DNA of 64,000 nt from Nocardia bhagyanarayanae (GCF_006716565.1 NZ_VFPG01000001.1:4216001-4280000), one strand, 5' to 3'; shown: positions 34,956 to 44,347, counted from the stretch's first letter. Made by a program: numbers and translations. Notes: generated by a model not told the origin, from the letters alone.

Positions 34956-35756
34956 CTACGGGCCTCTGTCGATGAGCGCGAACGCTTCGGCGCGGGTGCA
35001 GATCTCGGGCAGCTGGCGCAGCCACCAGGTGGCTCCGGCCCGCTCGTAGGCGTCCCGTTCCTCGTCGCGCTCCGGCGGGACGGCGACGGATACCTCGTAG
35101 CCGGTGAGATCGGTGCGGTAGTCCGCGATCACCGCGAGCATCTGGGTGAGTTCGCCGGGCGACGCTTCCGGGCACAGACCGTCGTAACGCGCGGCCCGGC
35201 GCAAGGGCGCGCCGCGCACGGACTGCGCCGCCACCCAGATCGGAATGCGGGGGCGCCGCACCGGGCGGGGCAGGAAACACAGGTCGTCGACGCGGTAGCG
35301 GGGACCGTCGTGCCGGACCTGGTCGCCGCTCCACAGCGCGGTGATCACGTGCAGGCCTTCGTCGAGCAGCCGGGCCCGCTCGCGCGGCTCGGCGGCCTCA
35401 CCCAGTTTGCTCAGCTCACCACCGGCGTCCGCACCCGAGCCGACGCCGAGCACGAACCGGGCGTCGCTGAGTTGATCGAGCGCCACGGCCTGCCGCGCGA
35501 CGTCGTGCGGACGCCGCCGCGACAACGGCGTGACCCGTGGCCCGATAGTCACACGGCGGGTCGCCAAAGCCATGGCGGCCAGCGCGATCCACGCGTCGCA
35601 CACCGCGAGCCCCGGCCGGTGTGGACGCACCACGTGATCCCAGACGAAGACGCCGTCGAACCCGGCCTGTTCCGCCTCCGCCGCGAGATCGGCCAACACC
35701 CGCGGGTCGGCGAGCTCACCGAACGGCGGCAGATAGACCCCGTGCCGAAGGCTCAT
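34956..35756 (-). CDS. LLM-class oxidoreductase
   Basis: 266 residues. It starts MSLRHGVYLPPFGELADPR. GFDGVFVWDHVV, VTIGPRVTPLSRRRPHDVARQAVALDQLS and RFVLGVGSGADAGGE are LLM core blocks. It is shorter than most F420-dependent members but complete. It sits 83 bp upstream of the NtaA-type monooxygenase on the same strand, so a shared transcript is possible. The substrate is unknown. Confidence 0.88.
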   Translation of the reverse strand: MSLRHGVYLPPFGELADPRVLADLAAEAEQAGFDGVFVWDHVVRPHRPGLAVCDAWIALAAMALATRRVTIGPRVTPLSRRRPHDVARQAVALDQLSDARFVLGVGSGADAGGELSKLGEAAEPRERARLLDEGLHVITALWSGDQVRHDGPRYRVDDLCFLPRPVRRPRIPIWVAAQSVRGAPLRRAARYDGLCPEASPGELTQMLAVIADYRTDLTGYEVSVAVPPERDEERDAYERAGATWWLRQLPEICTRAEAFALIDRGP

Positions 35757-35872
35757 GGCGCCAGCATAGGCACCGGCGATCGCGCCGATCTCACCCGAAA
35801 CGTGTGAAGCGCCGCCGCGCCGGCGGACTTAGCGTCGACCACGGCGGCGCACCGAAGAGCGGAGGAGCACGC

Positions 35873-35926
35873 ATGGCTGGACACCCGACCGCGATCGCCA
35901 GGACGCGCGAGGTCGTCTCGAGTTGA
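35873..35926 (+). CDS. 17-residue leader ORF coupled to the AI-2E transporter
   Basis: ATG 35873 has a strong GGAGGAG site seven bases upstream. The 17-codon frame (MAGHPTAIARTREVVSS) ends at a TGA that overlaps the transporter's TTG start as TTGA. The transporter's own TTG has no good ribosome site. Coupling through this leader would explain its translation. Confidence 0.5.
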   Translation: MAGHPTAIARTREVVSS

Positions 35927-37068
35927 CCGAAAGCGGGCCAGAGCGATCGCCCGGGACCGGGCAGGCACGGAACGGCGAACCACCGGCCACGACCGCGGGA
36001 GCCTGGGCGATCCCGCGCGGCCTCATCGTGCTGCTGGCCGCGGCTAGCTCCGTGGGCGCCATCGCGGGCATCAAGATCTTCGCGAGCATCCTCGCCCCGG
36101 TCTTCCTCGCGCTGATGCTGACCATCGCCGTCCAGCCCCTCCAGTCCTGGGCGCGGCGGCGTGGCTGGCGGCCCTGGGTCGGCATGGTCGTTGCCCTGAT
36201 CGCCGTCTGGTCGATCCTGATCGTGCTCATCGGCGCGTTGGTGGTGTCGGCAGCGCAGCTGGCCACCGAACTGCCCAACTACGCCGACCGGGTCGACGAG
36301 CTGCTGGACGGTGTGCGCCGCGCGCTGGCCGACGCCGGGGTGAACGCCGAGGAGATTCAGAACGTGCTGAGCTCGATCGACATCGGCAAACTCGTCGACC
36401 TGCTCGAATCGGCCCTGCGCGGTCTGCTCGCCGTCTTCTCCAATCTGTTCTTCGTGCTCGCGCTGCTGGTGTTCATGACGCTGGACGGCATGGCCATCGG
36501 CGCGAAGATGGCGGTCGTCGAACGCGTCCGGCCCGAGATCGCCTTCGCCATCGAGGCCTTCGCGCAGGGAACGAGGAAGTATCTGATCGTCTCGACGGTC
36601 TTCGGTCTCATCGTCGCCGTGTTCGACGGCATCGGGCTGTGGTTGCTCGGCGTGCCGCTGCCGGTTCTGTGGGCGCTGCTGTCGTTCATCACGAACTACA
36701 TCCCGAACATAGGATTCATCGTCGGCCTGGTGCCGCCCGCGCTGCTCGCCCTGCTCGACGGCGGTGTCGGGCTGATGATCTGGGTGATCGTGCTGTACTC
36801 CGTGATCAACTTCGTCATCCAGTCGGTGATCCAGCCGAAGTTCGTCGGCGACGCCGTGGGATTGAGCGTGACGGTGACGTTCCTGTCGCTCGTGTTCTGG
36901 TCCTGGGTGCTCGGCCCGCTCGGCGCGCTGCTCGCCATCCCGCTCACCCTGCTGGCCAAGGCCGCCCTGCTCGACATCGACCCCGCCACGCGCTGGGCGA
37001 ACGTGCTGATCGCCGAGAAGGCGCCGGACGTCGCCGAGGTGGACGACACCGAGCAGGGGAAGACGTGA
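35923..37068 (+). CDS. AI-2E family transporter (PerM-like permease)
   Basis: 381 residues from a TTG. About eight transmembrane helices fall in the usual pattern: paired helices at ~28-75, then a periplasmic helical insert (LPNYADRVDELLDGV), then helices from ~160 to the end. The family signature VLWALLSFITNYIPNIGFIVG is present. The family name reflects E. coli TqsA, but most members are uncharacterised exporters. Translation is probably coupled to the preceding leader ORF. Confidence 0.9.
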   Translation: MTESGPERSPGTGQARNGEPPATTAGAWAIPRGLIVLLAAASSVGAIAGIKIFASILAPVFLALMLTIAVQPLQSWARRRGWRPWVGMVVALIAVWSILIVLIGALVVSAAQLATELPNYADRVDELLDGVRRALADAGVNAEEIQNVLSSIDIGKLVDLLESALRGLLAVFSNLFFVLALLVFMTLDGMAIGAKMAVVERVRPEIAFAIEAFAQGTRKYLIVSTVFGLIVAVFDGIGLWLLGVPLPVLWALLSFITNYIPNIGFIVGLVPPALLALLDGGVGLMIWVIVLYSVINFVIQSVIQPKFVGDAVGLSVTVTFLSLVFWSWVLGPLGALLAIPLTLLAKAALLDIDPATRWANVLIAEKAPDVAEVDDTEQGKT

Positions 37069-37086
37069 GCGCGCTGTTGGCGCAGC

Positions 37087-38028
37087 TCAATCCTTCGCGA
37101 CGCGGAAGCCGAGATTGCCCGTCGAGGAGACCGGTTCGCTGCCCTGGCGCGCGGAGACGCGGTACCGGCGGCAGTAGGAGAGGTGGCAGAGGTAAGAACC
37201 GCCGCGCATGACGCGCCCGGCTCCCCTGGTGGGCCCGGCCGGGTTCCGGCTCGGGCTGTGCCGGTAGTAGCCGGGAGAGAACCAGTCGGCGCACCACTCC
37301 CAGACGTTGCCGGTGACGTTGTGCAGGCCGAAGTCGTTGGCGGCGAAGGCGTCGACCGGCATGGTGCCCAGGTGCGCTCCGGGCTCGGTGCGCGGGAAGC
37401 GGCCGTGGAAGACGTTCATCCTGTGCTCCCCGCCGGGGTCGAGGTCCGGTCCCCAGGGAAACGGATCGGTGGATCCGGCGCGCGCGGCGTACTCCCACTC
37501 GGCTTCGGTCGGCAGGCGTGTGCCCGACCACGCGCAGAAGGCCTGGGCGTCGTCCCAGGACACGTGAACCACCGGGTGGTCGAGAATGTCGTCGACGCCC
37601 GAATCCGGCCCGAACGGGTGACGCCAGTCCGCGCCCTCCACCTGCCGCCACCACGGCGCGCCGACGACGCTCCTCGTCGGCGGCGTGTCCTTCGGGAGCA
37701 GGCCCGCGAAGACGAACGACCAGCCGTAGCGTTCGGCGTCGGTGCGGTAGCCGGTGGCGTCGGCGAACGCCGCGAAACCGGCGTTGGTGACGGCGTATTT
37801 GTCGATGGCGAACGAGTCGACGGTCACCTCGTGGCATGGCCCTTCACCGTCGCCCGGATAGGCCCATGGGCTTTCGTCGCCCATGAGGAACGTTCCGCCG
37901 GGGAGCGGCGCGAGCGAACCGGGAGGACGGCCGCCGCCTTCTCGCGCGGTGGGTGCGATGGTCTCGGTCGACCGTCGAGCGGTCGGTGCGCAGCAACCTG
38001 CGGTCTGGTTCTCGGAGCGATGTTCCAT
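37087..38028 (-). CDS. Formylglycine-generating enzyme (sulfatase-modifying factor)
   Basis: 313 residues from ATG 38028, with AGAGGA upstream. PLPGGTFLMGDESPWAYPGDG opens the FGE/SUMF1 domain. LPTEAEWEYAARAG and NVWEWCADWF follow. The C-terminal copper-binding cysteines lie in RGGSYLCHLSYCRRYR, as in active aerobic FGEs. It oxidises the Cys of CxPxR to formylglycine in sulfatases. Its divergent neighbour is a deleted arylsulfatase that still has CSPTR, so its natural substrate appears lost locally. Confidence 0.95.
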   Translation of the reverse strand: MEHRSENQTAGCCAPTARRSTETIAPTAREGGGRPPGSLAPLPGGTFLMGDESPWAYPGDGEGPCHEVTVDSFAIDKYAVTNAGFAAFADATGYRTDAERYGWSFVFAGLLPKDTPPTRSVVGAPWWRQVEGADWRHPFGPDSGVDDILDHPVVHVSWDDAQAFCAWSGTRLPTEAEWEYAARAGSTDPFPWGPDLDPGGEHRMNVFHGRFPRTEPGAHLGTMPVDAFAANDFGLHNVTGNVWEWCADWFSPGYYRHSPSRNPAGPTRGAGRVMRGGSYLCHLSYCRRYRVSARQGSEPVSSTGNLGFRVAKD

Positions 38029-38250
38029 GGCCGTCCTCTCCCGCTTCTCCGCGGACCAGGCCGTCCCGTCACGACTGTCGCGGGTCGGCGGCCGAGCCAT
38101 GGAAGGCCGGTCCACACCGGGCGGAATCAGGTGAATCCCGTCGAAACAGCAACGTCGTCAGGATAGTAGCTCGCAGTTCGCCGGATGCCTCATGTCCGAA
38201 TGTCGGCTGGTATTCGCGCACGAAGCGGATCTCACCACTGCGGATGACGC

Positions 38251-38637
38251 GTGGCCGCCGGGGGAGTGGTCCAATCGCGAGGGCACCCCAGCGCTCTGTG
38301 CTCGCCGACTCGATCGACCTTCCTGACCGGTCGCAACATCGGCGTGGACTTCCAGAAGGAACGCCCCGGTGACCACGGCGAGTTCTGGGGCACCGCGACC
38401 CTCCACATCGACGACAAGGCGGTAGCCGACGCGGAAATCCGCACCCTGACCGGGAATTTCGCACTCTGCGGCGAAGGACTGTGCATCGGCTACGACGGCG
38501 GTGACACCGTAACCGGCCACTACCGCGGCAAATTCGCATTCACCGGCGGTGAAATCGAGAAGGTGATCTTCGACGTGGCCGACGACGCCTACGTAGACGT
38601 CGAAGCGCACTACGAAGCGGCGATGTCGCGAGACTGA
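38251..38637 (+). pseudogene. Arylsulfatase relic: active-site segment fused to C-terminal domain
   Basis: 128 codons from a GTG. Residues 17-28 (LCSPTRSTFLTGRN region) are the sulfatase signature modified by FGE. Intact arylsulfatases are roughly 500-780 residues, but here the frame passes directly into a beta-rich segment. That segment (FALCGEGLCIGYDGGDTV, then KVIFDVADDAYVDVE) is the usual sulfatase C-terminal domain. The whole metal-binding catalytic core between is missing. It lies divergent from FGE. It may instead be a very small FGE substrate, but deletion is simpler. Confidence 0.8.
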
Positions 38638-38651
38638 GTGTTCGGCCGGAT

Positions 38652-38679
38652 ACGCCCCGGGATAGTTATCCCGGGGCGT
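38652..38679. terminator. Perfect hairpin after sulfatase relic
   Basis: ACGCCCCGGGATA pairs with TATCCCGGGGCGT: a 13-bp perfect stem with almost no loop, between convergent genes. There is no U-tract. Confidence 0.7.
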
Positions 38680-38788
38680 TCCGCTCCCTACCCGGCGCTG
38701 TTCGAGCGACCCGGCTGTGATCTTCGGGCCATGCCCGGACACCCGCCCGTCACGTTCATGGGCGACCGCCGTGACAGGCAGGACTCGG

Positions 38789-40093
38789 TCAGACGGCGGC
38801 GAAACCGGTGCGCAAGTCGGCGAGGATGTCGTCGATGTGCTCGATGCCGACGGCGAGGCGGACCAGGCCCGGGGTGACGCCCGCGGACAACTGCTCCTCG
38901 GGGGTGAGTTGGGAGTGGGTGGTCGAGGCCGGGTGGATCACGAGGGAGCGCACGTCGCCGATGTTGGCGACGTGGCTGTGCAACGTCAGGGCTTCGACGA
39001 AGCGCTTGCCCGCGTCCACTCCGCCCGCGAGTTCGAAGCCGACCACGGCGCCGACGCCCTTGGGCGCGAGGGCGCGGCCGCGCTCGTACCACGGCGAGGA
39101 GGGCAGACCCGCGTAGGACACCGAGGTGACCTCGGGGCGCGCCACCACGAATTCCGCTACAGCTTGGGCATTTTGGACGTGCCGTTCGACGCGCAGGCTC
39201 AGCGTTTCCAGGCCCTGGCTGATGAGGAACGCGTTGAACGGCGAGATGGCCGCGCCGAGATCGCGCAGCAGCTGCACCCGAGCCTTGAGCGCGTAGGCGG
39301 GCGCGCCGAGGTCGGCGTAGCGGACGCCGTGGTAGCTGGGGTCGGGTTCGGTGAAGCCGGGGAACCGGCCGCCGGTCCAGTCGAACGTGCCGCCGTCCAC
39401 GATCACGCCGCCGATGGCGGTGCCGTGACCGCCGAGGTACTTGGTAGCCGAGTGCACGACGATGTCGGCGCCGTGGGCGAGCGGCTGGATCAGGTACGGC
39501 GTCGCGACCGTGTTGTCCACGCTCAACGGGATGCCCGCGTCGTGCGCGACCGCCGCGATGCCGGGGATGTCGAGGATGTGGTTCTGCGGGTTGGAGATCG
39601 TCTCGCCGTAGAGCGCCTTGGTGTTCGGCCGGATCGCCGCGCGCCACTGGTCGAGGTCGTCCGGATCGTCCACGAAGGAGACCTCGATGCCGAGCTTGGG
39701 CAACGAGTACCGGAAGAGGTTGTACGTGCCGCCGTACAGGCGCGGGCTGGACACGATGTGGTCGCCCGCCGACGCGAGGTTGAGGATCGCGAACGTCTCC
39801 GCGGCCTGCCCGGAGGCCAGCAGCAGCGCGGCGACACCGCCTTCCAACGCCGCGATGCGCTGCTCCACGGCGTCCTGGGTCGGGTTCATGATGCGGGTGT
39901 AGATGTTGCCCGCTTCGGTCAGTCCGAACAGCGCGGCCGCGTGCTCGGTGTCGCGGAACGTGTAGGAGGTGGTCTGGTAGATCGGCAGCGCCCGCGCGTT
40001 GGTCGTGCCGTCCGGCACTTGGCCGACGTGGATCTGCTTGGTTTCGAAGCTCCACGCCTGGGTGGGGTCGGCGGGCTGCGGGGATTCGGTCAT
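38789..40093 (-). CDS. metY: O-acetylhomoserine sulfhydrylase (PLP enzyme)
   Basis: 434 residues from ATG 40093, with GGAG at good spacing. The Cys/Met-metabolism PLP family is clear: TTSYTFRDTEHAAALFGL, YTRIMNPT, and the PLP lysine in HSATKYLGGHGTAIGG. NIGDVRSLVIHPASTTHSQL is typical of O-acetylhomoserine aminocarboxypropyltransferases. It makes homocysteine from O-acetylhomoserine and sulfide. It follows an OsmC-family gene by 41 bp on the same strand. No metX is adjacent. Confidence 0.93.
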   Translation of the reverse strand: MTESPQPADPTQAWSFETKQIHVGQVPDGTTNARALPIYQTTSYTFRDTEHAAALFGLTEAGNIYTRIMNPTQDAVEQRIAALEGGVAALLLASGQAAETFAILNLASAGDHIVSSPRLYGGTYNLFRYSLPKLGIEVSFVDDPDDLDQWRAAIRPNTKALYGETISNPQNHILDIPGIAAVAHDAGIPLSVDNTVATPYLIQPLAHGADIVVHSATKYLGGHGTAIGGVIVDGGTFDWTGGRFPGFTEPDPSYHGVRYADLGAPAYALKARVQLLRDLGAAISPFNAFLISQGLETLSLRVERHVQNAQAVAEFVVARPEVTSVSYAGLPSSPWYERGRALAPKGVGAVVGFELAGGVDAGKRFVEALTLHSHVANIGDVRSLVIHPASTTHSQLTPEEQLSAGVTPGLVRLAVGIEHIDDILADLRTGFAAV

Positions 40094-40134
40094 CGAGTGC
40101 TCCAGTGCGAGAGGGCCCGAAGGCGGACGGAAGG

Positions 40135-40650
40135 TCAGGCGGTGATCAGCGTGGTCTCGACCGGCGTCGGCGCGGTCGAGAGATCCAGGACCGGGCAGTG
40201 CGCGTCCACGGCTCGCTGGAGTTCGGCGTAGCGTTCGGCGGTCTCCGGCCCGGTGATGCGGACCGTGACGCGCACGGCTTGGAAGCCGGGGCGGACGGTG
40301 TCGTCGATGCCGAAGAAGCCACGGACGTCGAGATCGCCCTCTGCCGCCACTCGAATGTCGTCGACGGTGATGCCGAGTCGTTGCGCCCAGAACCGGTAGG
40401 TGACGACCTGGCAGGCGATCAGCGACGCCAAGTAGACCTCGACCGGGTTCGGCGCGCTGCCCGCACCGCCGAGCGCGGGCGGCTCGTCCACCCGAATCGT
40501 GTAGTCGCCCAAGGCGATCGCGCTGCCGACCGTGCCTTCCGGCACACCCGACGCACGGAAGACCACTCGCGCGTTGGCGGGATCCTGCGCGACCGCCCGC
40601 GCGGTGGCTTCCGTGATGTCGTTCAACGACGTGCTCACATTCGCTGTCAC
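40135..40650 (-). CDS. OsmC/Ohr-family peroxidase-like protein
   Basis: 171 residues from GTG 40650. OsmC features are VEVYLASLIACQVVTYRFWAQRLG, with the first reactive cysteine, and VDAHCPVLDL with the second. The family reduces organic hydroperoxides by a dithiol mechanism. It lies directly upstream of metY in the same direction, linking thiol peroxidase activity to sulfur assimilation. Confidence 0.88.
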   Translation of the reverse strand: MTANVSTSLNDITEATARAVAQDPANARVVFRASGVPEGTVGSAIALGDYTIRVDEPPALGGAGSAPNPVEVYLASLIACQVVTYRFWAQRLGITVDDIRVAAEGDLDVRGFFGIDDTVRPGFQAVRVTVRITGPETAERYAELQRAVDAHCPVLDLSTAPTPVETTLITA

Positions 40651-40791
40651 GGCTACCGACGGTAGGAACCGGCACGCGTCGTGGCGAGAGTTACATTCCC
40701 CGTGAGCTGAAAGGTAGCTGCCGACCCTTCGCCGCGCCTTGCGCACGTCGTCGGCGAGTTGCCTTGCGAGCCAGGCGCTTTGCCGCAGCGC

Positions 40792-41949
40792 TCAGCGGTG
40801 CCCGCCGTGATCGTGTGAACAGGTGTCGGTGCGACGGCCGTCGGCGCCGGTGGCCGCCTGCCCCGCGCCATGACCTTCCAGGGCGGCGAACGGTCCGCAC
40901 TGGTGGGCGGTGATCCAGACGTGGACCATCGGATTGCCCGCGCCGGGGTTGACCGAGTTGGGCGGGCAGTTGCCCTGGGCGTCGGTGACCCCGGCGACCT
41001 GGGGACCGTTGTCGCCGGCCTTCCAGCAGAGGTTGTCGTGGACGTGCCACTGCATCAGCGGCCCGCCGTAGTCCACCAGCTCGGGGTCGTCGATCTTCTT
41101 GCCCTTGGCGATGTACATGGCCGAGACCAGGGTTCGATTCGCGCCGTCGACCCGGTAGACCAGCGACTCCGGATAGGCGGCGTCGAGGAATCGGTCGTCG
41201 CGGATGTAGCCGGTGTTGACGAAGTGCTCGTAGCCGGTGGCCGAGTCGCCGATGGAGCGGAAGCCCAGTGCGCCGATGGAACCGACGTCGGCGAACGCGG
41301 GCAGCTGGTCGAGGGTGCTGCGAACCAAGGCGGTCGCGCGCTGCTCCTGCGCGGCGGTCACACCGGGCACGCCGGACAGGTCGATCGGCGTCGCCGGATC
41401 CCATGGCCGCGGCCACGCGGCGCCGGTCCCGTGGTCGTGATCGGTGTGATCCCCGCCGGCGGCATGGGCGTGGTCGTCGCCGTGGCTGTGCACATGTCCG
41501 GCGCCGCCGAGCATCGCCGCGACGGCGAGAATCCCGGCCAGACCGGCGGCGACCGCGGTCGGTGCCGTGGGCAGGGTCGCGCCGGGGCGCACCAGGGCGA
41601 CGGCCGCACCGGCGATCGCGAGCATCCCCAGCACCGCGCACGTGCTGTCGAGGAGTTGCGGGGCCTCCGCCGTGCCGAGACCGTCGGGCCACGGCAGCCC
41701 CGCGAAACGGGTGTACCCCCAGATCGCCACCGCGACGAGGTTCACCCCTATCACCGTGGCAGGCACGGCCTTTCGCGCACTCACCGACGCCAGCAGCCCG
41801 GCCGCGCACTGTGCCGCCGCCAGCACGACCATCAGCCGGGCGAGGGTGGCGTGCTCGGTGTGCAGTCCTGCGGCGAACAGGTGCAACGCACCCGCCCCGA
41901 CCGATGCCACACCGCCGAGCAGCAGGAATCCGTTGCGCCCACCAGCCAT
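40792..41949 (-). CDS. Polytopic membrane protein with His-rich loop and large external domain
   Basis: 385 residues from ATG 41949, with GAGGAGAT upstream. Five hydrophobic helices lie in the first ~150 residues. Then a histidine/aspartate-rich loop (HVHSHGDDHAHAAGGDHTD) is followed by a ~200-residue soluble domain containing PLMQWHVHDNLCW and HVWITAHQCGPFAALEGHG. It ends in CSHDHGGHR. The His clusters suggest divalent-metal binding at the outer face. It matches no enzyme I know. Confidence 0.78.
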   Translation of the reverse strand: MAGGRNGFLLLGGVASVGAGALHLFAAGLHTEHATLARLMVVLAAAQCAAGLLASVSARKAVPATVIGVNLVAVAIWGYTRFAGLPWPDGLGTAEAPQLLDSTCAVLGMLAIAGAAVALVRPGATLPTAPTAVAAGLAGILAVAAMLGGAGHVHSHGDDHAHAAGGDHTDHDHGTGAAWPRPWDPATPIDLSGVPGVTAAQEQRATALVRSTLDQLPAFADVGSIGALGFRSIGDSATGYEHFVNTGYIRDDRFLDAAYPESLVYRVDGANRTLVSAMYIAKGKKIDDPELVDYGGPLMQWHVHDNLCWKAGDNGPQVAGVTDAQGNCPPNSVNPGAGNPMVHVWITAHQCGPFAALEGHGAGQAATGADGRRTDTCSHDHGGHR

Positions 41950-42202
41950 GCGCGATCTCCTCTCGTATTCCGCGGATGCTACTGGGCCGGGTCGCGCTCT
42001 GGCTCCGAGAACTCGTGAGAGAACTCTGTGGTTTTCGTGCCCGGTCGCGGAGGTGACAGAACGCGGCTCGGCGTGCAGGCACGGGGCTTCCAGAGCGGGC
42101 GCCAACTGTCGATGACGACGTCCGCGCCGCCCCTGCCGTGCGGAACCGAGTGGCTGCCTCGCGGCGAGAAGGGCGACTCTTTCGGAGCCGCCCCTTGGTC
42201 GC

Positions 42203-43834
42203 TCAGTTCTGGAGTACCCGAACCTTGTCGCCGGTCGATTCGACGGCCGGGGGAGTGCCCTCGGCGTTCGCACGCATCGGATCCATCGCCGGATCGATGT
42301 CGATCGTGTTGCGCAGCGGACGATTCGGCAGCAGCGCGGTGGCGATCAGCGCGACGAACGTCGCCAGCGCGGCGATGAGGAAGATGCGGCCGGTCGCGTC
42401 GCCGTAGGAGGTGCGCACGATCGCCGCGACGGGTCCGGGCAGCGCGTCGAGATTCAGGTTGCTGCCGCCGGAGGCGCCGGTGTGGATGCCCAGCTTGGCG
42501 AATCCCTCCGTGGACAGCTCGCTCACCCGGGTGGCTAGCACCGAACCGAGCACCGAGACGCCGATCGCGCCGCCGAAGGTGCGGAAGAACGCGACGCTGC
42601 TGGACGCCGCGCCGATGTTGTGCACGCTCACCGTGTTCTGCACGGCGAGAACGAGATTCTGCATCATCATGCCGACGCCGAGACCGACGATGACGGTGTA
42701 CCCGCCGACCAGCCACAGGTTCGTCGCGTGATCGATGGTCGACAGTAGTGCGAACCCGACCACGAGCAGCGCGCCGCCCGCGACCACGAACCGCTTCCAC
42801 TTGCCGAAGCGGGTGATCAGCTGCCCCGAGCCGACCGAGGCGATGAGCATGCCGACGACCAGCGGGATGCTGAGCACGCCCGCCGCGGTCGGGGAATAGC
42901 CGCGCGCCGTCTGGAAGTACTGGCCGAGGAAGGTGGTCGCGCCGAACATGCCGACGCCGACGGCGATCGAGGCGATGATCGCCAGGCCGGTCGTGCGTTC
43001 GGTGACGATCGGCAGCGGGATGATCGGCGACTTGGCGCGCGCCTCCACCCACACGGTCGCCACGAGCAGCAGCACGCCCGCGCCCACATACAGCGCCGAC
43101 TCCCGCGAGACCCACTCGTAGTAGCCCGCCTTGCCCGCGAACGACACCCAGATCAGCAGCACAGAGACGCCCGCGGTGAGCAGCGCGGCGCCGAGCCAGT
43201 CGATGGAGACGCCCGTCTTGCGTTCGGTGGGCAGCCGCAGGGTCCGGTGCAGCAGCGCCAGCGCGATCACGGCCAGCGGCACGCAGACGAAGAAGCACCA
43301 GCGCCACCCGAGCGGGCTGTCGACGATGACGCCGCCGAGAATCGGGCCGCCCGACATCGATACCGCCATCACCGCGCCCATGTAGCCGGAATACCTGCCG
43401 CGTTCGCGCGGCGCGACGATGGTGCCGATGATCGCGACCGCGAGCGCGGTCAACCCACCCATGCCGACGCCCTGGATCACCCTGGCGACCAGCAGCAGTG
43501 CCACATTGTGGGCGAACCCGGCGACGATCGAGCCGATCACGAAGATGACGATCGCCGACTGCACGAGCAGCTTCTTGTTGAACAGGTCGGCGAACTTGCC
43601 CCAGATCGGGGTGGACGCCGCGTTGGCCAGCAGGGCCGTGGTGATGACCCACGCGTACGCGGTCTGGGATCCCTCGAGATCGCCGATGATCGTGGGCAGC
43701 GCGGTGGCGACGATCGTGGTGCTCAACAGGGCGGTGAACAGCGCGGCCAGCAGACCGGTCATCGCCTCGAGTACCTCGCGATGGGTCATCGCGGCCGGAT
43801 CGCGCCGCGTGGGCGTCTCGACTGAACTAGACAT
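42203..43834 (-). CDS. DHA2-family MFS multidrug efflux transporter
   Basis: 543 residues with about 14 transmembrane helices, as in EmrB/QacA drug:proton antiporters. Motif C-like GPILGGVIVDSPLGWRWCFFV and motif A-like GKFADLFNKKLLVQSAIV are visible. The C-terminus is a short acidic cytosolic tail. It overlaps the stop of a MarR regulator by 8 bp and is therefore the regulated efflux pump of that pair. The drug specificity is unknown. Confidence 0.95.
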   Translation of the reverse strand: MSSSVETPTRRDPAAMTHREVLEAMTGLLAALFTALLSTTIVATALPTIIGDLEGSQTAYAWVITTALLANAASTPIWGKFADLFNKKLLVQSAIVIFVIGSIVAGFAHNVALLLVARVIQGVGMGGLTALAVAIIGTIVAPRERGRYSGYMGAVMAVSMSGGPILGGVIVDSPLGWRWCFFVCVPLAVIALALLHRTLRLPTERKTGVSIDWLGAALLTAGVSVLLIWVSFAGKAGYYEWVSRESALYVGAGVLLLVATVWVEARAKSPIIPLPIVTERTTGLAIIASIAVGVGMFGATTFLGQYFQTARGYSPTAAGVLSIPLVVGMLIASVGSGQLITRFGKWKRFVVAGGALLVVGFALLSTIDHATNLWLVGGYTVIVGLGVGMMMQNLVLAVQNTVSVHNIGAASSSVAFFRTFGGAIGVSVLGSVLATRVSELSTEGFAKLGIHTGASGGSNLNLDALPGPVAAIVRTSYGDATGRIFLIAALATFVALIATALLPNRPLRNTIDIDPAMDPMRANAEGTPPAVESTGDKVRVLQN

Positions 43835-44324
43835 CTGCTCCCTGACTCTCCTTCGAAACCGGCTGGGGGTGCGCCGTTCCCGCGTGCTGCGCGTGCGTGG
43901 CGAGCGAATTCCTGAGCTTGCGTACCGACTCGCAGGCCTGCTCGGCCTCGTCCTCGCTCCAGTCGGCGAGGGCGGTTTGCAGGCCGCGCGCTCGCGAGGC
44001 TCGGACCCGGCCGAGCAGGTCGCGGCCTTCGTCGGTGACCCGGATGAGGGTGGCCCTGCCGTCGCTCGGGTCGGCGTGGCGGCTGATGTAGCCCGCGCCG
44101 ACCAGTTCGGTGACGTGCCTGCTCAGCGCGGACGCGCTGATGCACAGGTCGACGGCCAGGTCGACCTGGCGGCACGGCCCCTTGGATTCGAGCGTGCCGA
44201 GCACGCCGATGCCGCCGGGCAGTAGTTGTCCTTCCTCCGGATGCAGAAGGGCGATCCGGATGGCTCTGCCGATCAGGTAGAGCTCCTTGATCAGGCTTTG
44301 CGCCGTATCGGGTGACACCGGCAT
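43827..44324 (-). CDS. MarR-family repressor of the efflux pump
   Basis: 165 residues from ATG 44324, with GGGAG six bases upstream. The HTH runs CRQVDLAVDLCISASALSRHVTELVGAGYISRHADPSDGRA. It is the first gene of an operon with the DHA2 pump (8-bp overlap) and has two matching palindromes in its promoter region. Substrate-induced derepression is the usual logic. Confidence 0.93.
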   Translation of the reverse strand: MPVSPDTAQSLIKELYLIGRAIRIALLHPEEGQLLPGGIGVLGTLESKGPCRQVDLAVDLCISASALSRHVTELVGAGYISRHADPSDGRATLIRVTDEGRDLLGRVRASRARGLQTALADWSEDEAEQACESVRKLRNSLATHAQHAGTAHPQPVSKESQGADV

Positions 44325-44347
44325 ATCCGCTCCCCGCACGAGATCAA

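Noticed and set aside
40651..40790. Possible SAM riboswitch upstream of osmC-metY
   Set aside because: I looked for SAM-II/SAM-IV core patterns and did not see them.
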